DNA from: Schoenoplectus triqueter | Lineage: Eukaryota > Streptophyta > Magnoliopsida > Poales > Cyperaceae | Length of the DNA: 23,453 nt | Assembly: GCA_964058805.1 (NCBI GenBank) | Contig: CAXKVV010001343.1 | Coordinates: forward strand, 1 to 23,453 | Reading direction: 5' to 3' | In this document: positions 9,646 to 19,561 of the stretch, piece by piece | Layout: every line of letters begins with the position of its first letter | Numbering within the stretch: position 1 is the first letter of the stretch | The notes under the pieces: generated by a model | Told to the model about the DNA's origin: nothing | Database searches by the model: none | What the model saw: only the letters and a program-made list of their open reading frames with translations | Made by a program: the position numbers and the translations under genes

Positions 9646-10903
9646 TGTTAGTTTGTAATAATCTTGAAGTCAATAATACGATAAATTTGTTATATAAAGC
9701 TTTGTTCATGAATTGGATATTTAAACGATATTTTGTTTCCTTGAGTATTATTGAATTTATGAATCATTCCGAGTTCATGACTGGAATTGTGAAACTTCAT
9801 AATATAGAATATACTCTTAAAAGTCACTAACCAAGGTAATTAGCAGGAACACTAATTAACCGTTATCAGGTTAGTATGTGGATTAAATGATGGTCAAGTT
9901 TTACAGACCATAGACAAAGAGTTGTCATTTTAATCACATAAATAGATGTTCTAGGAACATCGTATTTGATAGACCCCGAATGAAACATTAAATGGAATTG
10001 TGTTCGTGTCATTAATGTTTTCGTTCAGTATTAAATTCTAAAGTATGAGGTATTCATTTTTCCTACATAAGATATGTATGTGTGTGATTTCTACCAAACG
10101 TTATCCGTAAAAGGTGGCTATAAAGGTAGCTCTTCGGTATACATAACTTATGCGGAGGAAGAGATGGTTTGCCAAAAGTACTATTGTCCCTCATATTTCT
10201 ATATGAGTTATAGCATCACTGGGCCCCTTGATAGAGTAAGATTATCTGCTAGCAGTATAATTACAAGAGTAATTATATTTGATATTTTACTCAGGATCAA
10301 GAAAAGATTAAGTTTGCAAGGATGACACATACCTACCTTGAAACTGATCTGATAGCTATGAGACAAAAGAATTAAACACAAGTAAATAGTTTACTGGATC
10401 ATGATATTGTACAGTACATCATCATCTGTGTAATTGGATGGTCATAGTGCATTCTGCCAGATGCCTCCTATGATTATAGAAGTTAAAAGGGTTTTAACTC
10501 TATTTACCAACATAACACGGATCCTGTCGGGTCACACCGTATAGGAGTTAATCGGAGAATCTTATTGATTAATTATGAATTGTTTATAATTAATAATAAG
10601 ATGGTTATAATTAATTATATATGATATAATTATATTTGTCATAGAGATGACAAAAAGCAAAAATCAGATTGAATTTATAACGTGTTGGACACGTCGTATA
10701 AATTCGCCGAAACAACAACCGAGAAAAAATATAATTGTAGATGACAATTATATATATTTGATTTGGATTTTAAAATGTTAATTATGGATTTGAATTATGG
10801 GCCAAAGCCCATTTATAATTAAAGTCTTAATTAATAATTAAAAGCCCAAAATCAGAAAAGCCCAAAATCCGAAAAGCCCAAAAAGGCCCATGATGACCTC
10901 CAA

Positions 10904-11059
10904 GGGTATTTTGGTAATTTGTCCAAAAGCCCAAGGGTATTTCGGTAATTTGGCCAAAAAGCCCAATGGCGTTTTGGTAAATTGGATGAACTTTAAGGGT
11001 ATTTTGGTCTTTTCACTTTGAAACCTCCTTACTATTCACGAGGGCATTTTGGTAATTTG
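10904..11059 (+). repeat. Five spaced copies of a GGGTATTTTGGTAATTTG motif in U3
   Basis: Copies begin near 10904, 10935, 10967 (GGCGTTTTGGTAAATTG form), 10997 (ends GGTCTTTT) and 11042 (GGGCATTTTGGTAATTTG). The first three alternate with AAAAGCCCAA spacers. The cluster ends about 20 bases before the TATA box, the position expected of enhancer repeats. The identical set recurs in the 3' LTR at +7,825. Confidence 0.75.
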
Positions 11060-11075
11060 TCAATTCCATTTTTTC

Positions 11076-11083
11076 TATAAATA
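11076..11083 (+). promoter_or_regulatory. TATA box of the 5' LTR
   Basis: TATAAATA followed by GAGGGG; transcription would begin some 25-35 bases downstream, near 11105-11115, marking the U3/R boundary. The 3' LTR copy is at 18901-18908. Confidence 0.75.
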
Positions 11084-11170
11084 GAGGGGTAGGGTGAGAG
11101 AGAAACTTCCACCAAATCAGTTCTACTTTCTCTCTCCCGGTATACGGTTGTTTCAGAATTCACGGGATCG

Positions 11171-11312
11171 GTGAATAGTGTTTTTACGAAAGTTGCGGTA
11201 TTTCTGCACATTTGTGAAACAGAATTACTGCGAGTCGTGAATAGTACTATTTCATCTTTTTCTCGGGTGAATAGTGTTTTTGCGAAAAACCGCGGTTTAC
11301 AGTATTTCTGGC
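11171..11312 (+). repeat. Three GGTGAATAGTGTTTTT-type repeats just after the transcription start
   Basis: GTGAATAGT occurs at 11171, 11237 and 11267. The first and third extend through GTTTTT(A/G)CGAAA and, after a gap, into a GCGGT...TATTTCTG block. They sit in the R/U5 part of the LTR, so they are transcribed. Confidence 0.6.
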
Positions 11313-11500
11313 AAAAGAAATAAGCCGCTCTCTGGTTAGTCCTGGTGGATAACCTACAGAGGCATCAGACGTTTGGTGCTCCGAGACAAACCGATTTTCA
11401 TTCCAATTAAAATTTGGAAGCGAGGTATAACATCTTATATTAATCTATTTAATTGTTAAGTAGATTAATATTTTAGAAATCAATCATGGAGTAGATCAAT

Positions 11501-11690
11501 AAAGGTTTAAAGAGGTGTGTATCTCTCGGTAATCATCCGACACATCACTTTAACCCTAAGCTTAAGTTAGAAGTAAAATAATATTTTACCGTCTTTTGTA
11601 AAGGATTAAATGTCTGTAACTCTCGGTTATTATCCGACATACTTTAATCCCTAACTTAAGTAGAAGTAAAATTTTTGTTCTACGGTCTTT
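11501..11690 (+). repeat. Two-copy 99-bp tandem repeat in U5
   Basis: Copy 1 from 11501 (AAAGGTTTAAAG, CTCTCGGTAATCATCCGACAC, CTTAAGTTAGAAGTAAAAT) and copy 2 from 11600 (AAAGGATTAAAT, CTCTCGGTTATTATCCGACAT, CTTAAGTAGAAGTAAAAT). Each has an inverted repeat around the CGG...CCG core: TGTGT/ACACA in copy 1 and ATGTC/GACAT in copy 2. Confidence 0.7.
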
Positions 11691-11737
11691 CCGCAGCTTG
11701 AGCATTAATGGGATTTGGGCATTCCGAATCCCAACAG

Positions 11738-11749
11738 TGGTATCAGAGC
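11738..11749 (+). other. Primer-binding site for initiator methionine tRNA
   Basis: TGGTATCAGAGC one base after the 5' LTR is the standard plant copia primer-binding site, complementary to the 3' end of initiator tRNA-Met; minus-strand DNA synthesis begins here. Confidence 0.95.
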
Positions 11750-11950
11750 AAAGGCTCTCCCGCTGATTGATTTTCTAAAAGGTTATATCTTATGCAAATA
11801 AGATGTATATACCCCGTATCGGTTTAATTCTTAGATTTGCAGCTTAAAGTCCAAACCAAATAAAATTGGATTTTCTTGGTTCGGCTCTGTCGACTAAGAA
11901 AGTTAAATTAGATTTAAGCTTTCTTTATACTTTCTTTATGTTTTCTTTTC

Positions 11951-12425
11951 GAAAACTTTCGATTGTGTTAAAGTATATCTAAGAATGTGATGAAGCAATA
12001 AAGTACCTGAGTAAGAGCTGTTGATCTCCACACATAAAAGATAAGGTGATGTCAAAGAAAGATGGGAAGTGGATACCTTCGGTATTCTTTCTGACATGCC
12101 CTTTTACGTGTCCTGATAACTGGCCAAAAAGGAACTTTGTCACGTTACCAAATTACTTTTGCGCTTTCAAAGCATGGCAAATGTAACTCTTTTGTTTTTT
12201 TCGAAAACTTTTGGTTATGAGAAGTATATCTATGAATGTGATAAAGCAATAAAGTACCTGAGTAAGAGCTGTTGATCTCCACACCCGAAAGAGATGGTTC
12301 TGTCTAGGAAAGATTGAATTTAAAGTGGTCCTCGTGACCCCGATCTTTCCTGGGAGCCCCTTTTACGTGTCCTGATAACTGGCCGAAAAGGAACTTTGTC
12401 ACGTTATCAAATTACTTTCTCGTAC
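11951..12425 (+). repeat. Leader repeat pair, period about 252 bp
   Basis: Both copies start GAAAACTTT (11951 and 12203), share GCAATAAAGTACCTGAGTAA and GAGCTGTTGATCTCCACAC, then a stem-forming AAAGA...TCTTTC segment, then CTTTTACGTGTCCTGATAAC and AAGGAACTTTGTCACGTTA. No coding frame runs through. Confidence 0.8.
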
Positions 12426-12530
12426 CAGAAGGAATTAACTGTTTTGAAATCATATAAAATGTTTATATGCTTTTTACGGTATAAATAAAGAACAAAGATG
12501 TAGTTGCAAAATAAAGAATTGAGAACTGAT

Positions 12531-12745
12531 AGTTATATATGTGACTGATTCATGTATATATATACAAAATGTTTGTATGAGTAGGTAAATTAGATTTACT
12601 GCTTTGATATGAAATGTATCTTATCATAGATGCAAAGCTACTTCTATTGGATAGATAGTAGTTATATACGTGACTGATTCATGTATATATACAAAATGTT
12701 TGTATGAGCTGGTAAATTGGATTTACCGCTTTGATAATAAATGAG
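12531..12745 (+). repeat. Leader repeat pair, period about 129 bp
   Basis: AGTTATATATGTGACTGATT (12531) and AGTTATATACGTGACTGATT (12660) both continue through CATGTATATATA, ACAAAATGTTTGTATGAG and GGTAAATT(A/G)GATTTAC. The end of this unit grades into the 155-bp array that follows. Confidence 0.75.
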
Positions 12746-13365
12746 TAAATTAGATTTATCATTTTAAGGAACCGTGAAAGAATGTTATGTCAAAGAAAGA
12801 CTGGAAAAGGAACTTTCAATGGTCTTTCTGGCAGACGTCTTTTCACGTGTTCATAAGTCTGTTTAAAGTCAGCTTAATAAACTGACTAATTATAAATGTG
12901 TAAATTAGATTTATCATTTTAAGGAACCGTGAAAGAATGTTATGTCAAAGAAAGACTGGAAAAGGAACTTTCAATGGTCTTTCTGGCAGACGTCTTTTCA
13001 CGTGTTCATAAGTCTGTTTAAAGTCAGCTTAATAAACTGACTAATTATAAATGTGTAAATTAGATTTATCATTTTAAGGAACCGTGAAAGAATGTTATGT
13101 CAAAGAAAGACTGGAAAAGGAACTTTCAATGGTCTTTCTGGCAGACGTCTTTTCACGTGTTCATAAGTCTGTTTAAAGTTAGCTTAATAAACTGACTAAT
13201 TATAAATGTGTAAATTAGATTTATCATTTTTAAGAAACCGTGAAGGAAGGTTGTGTCAAAGAAAGACTGGAAAAGGAACTTTCAGTGGTCTTTCTGGCAG
13301 ACATCTTTTACGTGTTCGTAAGTCTGTTTAAAGTCAGTTTAACAAACTGACTGCTTACGATGTTA
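12745..13365 (+). repeat. Four-copy 155-bp tandem array in the leader
   Basis: Units begin GTAAATTAGATTTATCATTT at 12745, 12900, 13055 and 13210, an exact 155-base period. Units 1-3 are nearly identical (a C/T difference in AAGT(C/T)AGCTT); unit 4 is diverged. Each contains AGAAAGAC and, 20 bases on, its inverse GTCTTTCT, plus a GTCAG...CTGAC pair near the end. Confidence 0.92.
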
Positions 13366-13431
13366 AACCCGAAAAATTAAGTAATATGCCCTACCTACTC
13401 TGTCCTCGCATATCATTGTTCATTGGCAGAC

Positions 13432-13611
13432 GTGACCTACTCAGTAGGCGTCACCTTTTACCTTTGGTTTTCGAGGGTTATGTCCGACATAACGAATCAA
13501 ATAGAGTGAGGTTACTTACCAATGATTTCCAAAACAGTTTTGGGCTTGGGGCAAAGTTTCGTTAAAACATATGATGTTTAGCGAAACCAAGAATCACATA
13601 GAGATGTGATT
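13432..13611 (+). other. Run of four inverted repeats upstream of gag
   Basis: GTGACCTACT/AGTAG-GC-GTCAC (13432-13454), GTTATGTC/GACATAAC with one central base (13477-13493), GTTTCGTTAAAACAT/ATGTTTAGCGAAAC (13556-13587) and AATCACAT-AGAG-ATGTGATT, a perfect 8-bp stem with a 4-base loop (13592-13611). In RNA these could fold into consecutive hairpins between the tandem repeats and the gag start at 13799. Confidence 0.65.
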
Positions 13612-13798
13612 AGCAAAGAGTTGCTTACCTAAGATAATTAATAAACGAGTTATTCAACGATAACTTGATTATCAATGAAAATAGGGATCTTGGTCCTAAC
13701 TACAAACGGGAATAGAACAAATTTGTAGTGGGAGTTTTATTTGAAATAAGACATTACATGAACAAAGCTAAAAATCTTTACATTTTACGTTGTAGCAC

Positions 13799-15028
13799 AT
13801 GGCTAAAGAAACTCTTACTAATACGTTCCGTGCGCTCATACTAAGACATGAGAAACTCGAGTACGTCCTTAACACACCAATCTCTGCACAGCCTGCAGTA
13901 GGCTGCACAGCAAATGAAGTCACCATGTACAACAAGCACAAAGAAGATGAGCTTGATGTACAAAGTTTATTGGTCAAGAAATTTAAGGTGACTAAATCTC
14001 TGCTGAGTCATAAGATGACTGAGGGCAGCTCTCTTGACACTCACATGCTCCGTATGACGAGCGATGTTGAGCAGTTGGAGAAGCTTAACAGTCCGTTGAA
14101 CAAAGAGTTTGTTACGGATGTTATCCTGAACTCTCTCCCTCCTAGCTATTCTAATTTCATCAGGAATTATCATATGCTGGGAATGGACAAGAGCTTGCAG
14201 GAGCTCCAAGGGATGTTGAGGATCGCTGATGGGGACATGAAGAAGAGTTCTTCTATCCTCGTGATCCAAGAAGGTGCGAGGAAGATTAAAAAGATGAAAC
14301 GCAAAGCGACTCCCAAAATGGCACCTAAGTACAAAGGCAAAGGGAAGATGGTTCCTAATCAGAACACTTCCAAGGCAAAAGCTTCTACCTCTGACTGCTT
14401 TTATTGTCAAGGCAATGGTCATTGGAGGAGGAACTGCCCTAAGTATCTGGAGGATTTGAGGACGGGAAAAGTTCCCAAAGTTTCAACCTCAGGTATTTTC
14501 ATGATTGAAGTTAACGTTGTTACCTCTATTTATGATTGGGTATTGGATACTGGATCATGTGCTCATATTTGTTCAAATATACAGGCACTAAAGAATAGGA
14601 GGAAACTACGTAATAAGGAAGTACAACTCCGAGTTGGAAACGGAGCACAAGTTGCAGCCGTAACAGTCGGAAGTATAGAGTTGTATTTGCCTAGCGGGCT
14701 TGTAATGGAACTTGAAAATGTATATTTTGTTCCAAGTATTTCCAGAAACATCATTTCAATCTCATGTTTAGAAATGAATGGTTTCTCTTTTGTTATAAAG
14801 GACAATGGTTGTTCTATATATAAAGATGAGTTATATTATGGATCTTCTTTTATGATGAATGATCTTTATATACTGGAAATAGACAAACCTATATTTAACA
14901 TCAATAAACGACTCAAAACATCTCATGAAAGTATGACTTTCATATGGCATTATCGCCTTGGTCATATAAACGAGAAACGCATCAAAAGTTACATGAAGTT
15001 GGACTTCTTGATAATTTTAATATTGTGA
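13799..15028 (+). pseudogene. Copia gag-protease region, shortened and cut off by a frameshift
   Basis: A 409-codon open stretch from ATG at 13799 to TGA at 15026. It contains in order: a Gag part (LRHEKLEYVLNT, LLSHKMTEGSS, VEQLEKLNSPLN, ILNSLPPSYSNF), a CCHC zinc knuckle CFYCQGNGHWRRNC near residues 200-213, the protease site WVLDTGSCAHIC near residues 244-255, and the pre-integrase motif HYRLGHINEKRI near residues 383-394. Compared with usual copia Gag, the N-terminus is cut short and a piece between DELDVQSLL and KFKVTKSLL is missing without loss of frame. The frame then fails inside the integrase zinc finger: the C-x2-C half (tgtgaatcttgt, 15025-15036) is in a different frame from the His half, and another shift follows before the next open stretch. 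It might still yield a Gag-protease fragment. Confidence 0.88.
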
Positions 15029-15046
15029 ATCTTGTTTACGTGAAAA

Positions 15047-16060
15047 ATGACCAAATTGTCTTTCTCCAAGAAGGACGAAAGGACAAGTGACTTATTAGCC
15101 CTTATACACACAGATGTATGCGGACCAATGAGTACTTGTACAAGAAATGGTGATCGCTACTTTATCACGTTTACTGATGATTACAGTAGATATGGTTATG
15201 TCTACTTGATGAGACATAAGTCTGAATCCTTTGAAAAGTTTAAGGAATTCAAGACTGAAGTAGAAAATCAACTGAATAAAAGTATTAAGGCCTTACGGTC
15301 AGACCGTGGAGGCGAATACTTAAGTTATGAGTTTACAATGTACTTAAAAGAATGTGGGATAGTCTCACAACTCACACCTCCGGGAACGCCGCAATGGAAC
15401 GGTATTTCTGAGAGGAGGAATCGAACTCTGTTAGACATGGTTCGTTCCATGATGAGTAATACCACACTCCCAAAAATGTTTTGGGGGCACGCACTAGAAA
15501 CTGCTGCACTAACAATAAATAGGGTTCCATCCAAGTCAGTAGAAAAGACTCCATATGAGTTATGGTTTGGTAAGATACCAAATATGTCTTATCTTAAAAT
15601 TTAGGGTTGCAAGGTATTTGTCAAACGTTCGACTTCTGACAAACTTGGACCCAAAGCTGATAAATGTTTTTTCGTAGGGTATCCTAAGGAAACGAAAGGA
15701 TATTACTTCTATTATCAGTCCGAGAACAAGATAATTGTTGCTCGTCATGATATATTTTTGGAGAAAGAGTTTCTCGCAAAAGGAAGTAGTGGGAGTAATG
15801 TAATACTTGAAGAAATTCAAGATACATCACACAATACAATATCTGATACTGATCAGATAAACCCACCACTTGATTCTTCGGCTAATGAGCATTTGGAAGA
15901 ACCAAATCTACAAATAGTTGTGGAAGAAGTTCTAGTCCCGAGCTCATCTACTTCAACGCAAGTTGAAATAGAACTAAATGCGCATACTGATGTGGATGAA
16001 GTTCGACAGCCTGAAGAACAAGTGCTACGAAGGTCACATAGGACAGTTCGTGCACCTTAA
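15047..16060 (+). pseudogene. Copia integrase region with two internal stops
   Basis: Integrase inserts the element's DNA copy into the genome. The catalytic core is readable and keeps the D,D-35-E triad: Asp in LIHTDVCGPM, Asp in RSDRGGEY and Glu in GISERRNRTLLDM. The C-terminal GCKVFVKR...FFVGYPKETKGYYFY segment of copia integrases follows. TAG at 15602-15604 replaces the tryptophan normally preceding GCKVFV, and TAA at 16058-16060 ends the acidic linker after RRSHRTVRAP. Both are single nonsense codons in an otherwise continuous frame. The ATG at 15047 is only the first in the open stretch, not a real start. Confidence 0.9.
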
Positions 16061-16066
16061 AGGTAC

Positions 16067-17242
16067 ATGGGACTGCATGAAGTCTCAGTATTTGATGCTG
16101 AAGATCCTCTGACCTATGCGGAAGCAGTGGATAGACCCGACTCTGATAAATGGCTGGAGGCCATGAGATCCGAAATACAGTCCATGTATGACAACAAGGT
16201 TTGGAACCTGGTTGCACCACTTGTTGGGGTAAAACCCATAGCTAACAAGTGGGTTTTTAAAAGAAAAACAGGCATGGATGATAATATGATTATTTATAAA
16301 GTACGGCTAGTAGCGAAAGGTTTCAAGCAAATTCTCGACGTAGATTATGATGAAACTTTTTCCGTCCGTAGCTATGTTTAAGTCAATTCGGATGCTCCTA
16401 GCAATTATCATATTTCATGATTATGAAATATGGCAAATGAATGTCAAAACCGTCTTCCTAAATGGAAATTTGGAAGAGGACGTGTATATGATACAGCCCA
16501 TAAGTTTTGAGGATCCAAAGAATGCTGGGAAGTTATGCAAGCTTCTCAGATCCATTATGGATTGAAGCAAGCATCACGGAGTTGGAATCTTTGATTTGAC
16601 GAAGAAGTCAAACAGTTTGACTTCGTCAGATGCAAAGAAGAACATTGTGTATACAGGAAAACTAGTGGGAGTGTCATCGCTATTTTAACCCTTTATGTGG
16701 ACGATATACTCTTAATGGGAAATAATATTCCCCTATTGCAATCAGCCAAATCTTCATTAAAGAAAGTGTTCTCAATGAAAGATTTGGGCGAGACTGTCTA
16801 TATACTAGGCATAAAGATCTATAGAGATAGATCTAAGAGACTTATTGGATTAAGTCAAAGTACATACATTGATAAAGTGCTGAATCGGTTCAGCACGTAG
16901 AATTCTAAGAAAAGATTTCTGCCAATGAATCATGGTGCACAGCTTAGCAAGACTCAGTGTCCTTTGACAACTGATGAGCAAAACATAATGAGTAGAGTAC
17001 CATATGCTTCGGCTATTGGCTCTATCATGTACGCCATGTTGTGCACTCGCCCTGATGTCTCGTACGCTTGGAGTGTGACGAGTAGATATCAGGCTAATCC
17101 ATGCTAGGAGCACTGGAATGCTGCAAAGAATATCTTTAAGTACTTAAGAAGAACTAAGGATATGTTTCTCATCTACGGTGCTGACTCGGAGCTCGTGGTA
17201 AGTGATTACACAGACATTATCACCTCATATGAAAAATCATAA
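16067..17242 (+). pseudogene. Copia reverse transcriptase region, stops and frameshifts
   Basis: Reverse transcriptase copies the element's RNA to DNA. Blocks in order: WLEAMRSEIQSM, NKWVFKRKTG, RLVAKGFKQ, then after a one-base shift near 16360 the block MFKSIRMLLAI and QMNVKTVFLNGNLEEDVYM, then after a second one-base loss near 16555 the GLKQASRSWN block, TGA at 16592-16594, and the catalytic LYVDDILLMGN (YVDD near 16697), which is intact. Further stops are TAG at 16898-16900 and 17105-17107. The recognisable sequence ends shortly after YLRRTKDMFLIYGADSEL, with TAA at 17240-17242. No functional enzyme can be made from it. Confidence 0.92.
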
Positions 17243-17400
17243 ATAGAGGCGACGTAAAGATTTGTAAAATTGACACCGTCGGCAACACAGCTGATCCACT
17301 TGTAAGATCTCTACCTCAGGCCAAGCACTAGTTGCACATATCTTCTATGGGTTTGAGACACATAGGAGATTGGCTGTGAGATTTTCCTTTAAATCTGAGA
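17243..17400 (+). pseudogene. C-terminal RNase H scrap after a large deletion
   Basis: In a new frame the sequence matches only the far end of copia RNase H (RGDVKICKIDTVGNTADPL, then SLPQAKH followed by TAG). The catalytic core that should lie between YTD at about 17206 and this piece is missing, so the deletion point is near 17210-17240. The remainder to the polypurine tract is non-coding. Confidence 0.8.
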
Positions 17401-17459
17401 GATTTATAGAATAAAGAGATTTGTATAAGGCATGGCTCAATATGATTGACTCCAAGCTT

Positions 17460-17469
17460 AAGTGGGAGA
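17460..17469 (+). other. Polypurine tract
   Basis: AAGTGGGAGA directly before the 3' LTR; primes plus-strand DNA synthesis. Intact and typical of copia elements. Confidence 0.9.
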
Positions 17470-17470
17470 T

Positions 17471-19561
17471 TGTTAGTTTGTAATAATCTTGAAGTCAATA
17501 ATACGATAAATTTGTTATATAAAGCTTTGTTCATGAATTGGATATTTAAACGATATTTTGTTTCCTTGAGTATTATTGAATTTATGAATCATTCCGAGTT
17601 CATGACTGGAATTGTGAAACTTCATAATATAGAATATACTCTTAAAAGTCACTAACCAAGGTAATTAGCAGGAACACTAATTAACCGTTATCAGGTTAGT
17701 ATGTGGATTAAATGATGGTCAAGTTTTACAGACCATAGACAAAGAGTTGTCATTTTAATCACATAAATAGATGTTCTAGGAACATCGTATTTGATAGACC
17801 CCGAATGAAACATTAAATGGAATTGTGTTCGTGTCATTAATGTTTTCGTTCAGTATTAAATTCTAAAGTATGAGGTATTCATTTTTCCTACATAAGATAT
17901 GTATGTGTGTGATTTCTACCAAACGTTATCCGTAAAAGGTGGCTATAAAGGTAGCTCTTCGGTATACATAACTTATGCGGAGGAAGAGATGGTTTGCCAA
18001 AAGTACTATTGTCCCTCATATTTCTATATGAGTTATAGCATCACTGGGCCCCTTGATAGAGTAAGATTATCTGCTAGCAGTATAATTACAAGAGTAATTA
18101 TATTTGATATTTTACTCAGGATCAAGAAAAGATTAAGTTTGCAAGGATGACACATACCTACCTTGAAACTGATCTGATAGCTATGAGACAAAAGAATTAA
18201 ACACAAGTAAATAGTTTACTGGATCATGATATTGTACAGTACATCATCATCTGTGTAATTGGATGGTCATAGTGCATTCTGCCAGATGCCTCCTATGATT
18301 ATAGAAGTTAAAAGGGTTTTAACTCTATTTACCAACATAACACGGATCCTGTCGGGTCACACCGTATAGGAGTTAATCGGAGAATCTTATTGATTAATTA
18401 TGAATTGTTTATAATTAATAATAAGATGGTTATAATTAATTATATATGATATAATTATATTTGTCATAGAGATGACAAAAAGCAAAAATCAGATTGAATT
18501 TATAACGTGTTGGACACGTCGTATAAATTCGCCGAAACAACAACCGAGAAAAAATATAATTGTAGATGACAATTATATATATTTGATTTGGATTTTAAAA
18601 TGTTAATTATGGATTTGAATTATGGGCCAAAGCCCATTTATAATTAAAGTCTTAATTAATAATTAAAAGCCCAAAATCAGAAAAGCCCAAAATCCGAAAA
18701 GCCCAAAAAGGCCCATGATGACCTCCAAGGGTATTTTGGTAATTTGTCCAAAAGCCCAAGGGTATTTCGGTAATTTGGCCAAAAAGCCCAATGGCGTTTT
18801 GGTAAATTGGATGAACTTTAAGGGTATTTTGGTCTTTTCACTTTGAAACCTCCTTACTATTCACGAGGGCATTTTGGTAATTTGTCAATTCCATTTTTTC
18901 TATAAATAGAGGGGTAGGGTGAGAGAGAAACTTCCACCAAATCAGTTCTACTTTCTCTCTCCCGGTATACGGTTGTTTCAGAATTCACGGGATCGGTGAA
19001 TAGTGTTTTTACGAAAGTTGCGGTATTTCTGCACATTTGTGAAACAGAATTACTGCGAGTCGTGAATAGTACTATTTCATCTTTTTCTCGGGTGAATAGT
19101 GTTTTTGCGAAAAACCGCGGTTTACAGTATTTCTGGCAAAAGAAATAAGCCGCTCTCTGGTTAGTCCTGGTGGATAACCTACAGAGGCATCAGACGTTTG
19201 GTGCTCCGAGACAAACCGATTTTCATTCCAATTAAAATTTGGAAGCGAGGTATAACATCTTATATTAATCTATTTAATTGTTAAGTAGATTAATATTTTA
19301 GAAATCAATCATGGAGTAGATCAATAAAGGTTTAAAGAGGTGTGTATCTCTCGGTAATCATCCGACACATCACTTTAACCCTAAGCTTAAGTTAGAAGTA
19401 AAATAATATTTTACCGTCTTTTGTAAAGGATTAAATGTCTGTAACTCTCGGTTATTATCCGACATACTTTAATCCCTAACTTAAGTAGAAGTAAAATTTT
19501 TGTTCTACGGTCTTTCCGCAGCTTGAGCATTAATGGGATTTGGGCATTCCGAATCCCAACA
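17471..19561 (+). repeat. 3' LTR (2,091 bp)
   Basis: Same length, ends and internal landmarks as the 5' LTR at an offset of 7,825, including the U3 repeats (18729 on), TATA box (18901) and U5 repeats (19326 on). I found no mismatch in the blocks compared. Confidence 0.95.

Larger units (their letters stand above)
9646..11736 (+). repeat. 5' LTR (2,091 bp)
   Basis: Starts TGTTAGTTTG and ends CCGAATCCCAACA directly before the primer-binding site. U3 is about 1.4 kb, placing the TATA box at 11076. Long for a copia LTR. No protein-coding function is supported: the 83-codon frame at 10074-10325 has no recognisable features. Confidence 0.95.
9646..19561 (+). mobile_element. Complete Ty1/copia LTR retrotransposon, coding region dead
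   Basis: The element is 9,916 bp: two LTRs of exactly 2,091 bp, a primer-binding site, a 5,734-bp internal region and a polypurine tract. The domain order Gag zinc knuckle, protease, integrase, reverse transcriptase, RNase H defines the copia superfamily. The LTRs begin TGTT and end AACA. Every block I compared by eye was identical and the spacing is a constant 7,825 bases, so insertion was recent. In contrast the coding region contains at least five stop codons, several frameshifts, a shortened Gag and a missing RNase H core. The element therefore probably depends on proteins from related intact copies. The lineage within copia was not resolved. Confidence 0.95.

Noticed and set aside
9528..9830. 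100-codon frame crossing into the 5' LTR
   Set aside because: It straddles the insertion junction (9645/9646), so it cannot predate the insertion; Lys/Asn-rich start from AT-rich DNA. The related frame at 17446-17655 is only the LTR part.
10074..10325. 83-codon open frame in the 5' LTR, repeated at 17899-18150
   Set aside because: It is duplicated only because the LTRs are identical; it has no recognisable domain, and lies in U3, which is not usually coding.
12745..13365. CRISPR-like regular repeats
   Set aside because: Units are contiguous 155-bp tandem copies without unique spacers, inside a plant retrotransposon.
13967..14422. 151-codon minus-strand frame
   Set aside because: Antisense shadow of the gag region.
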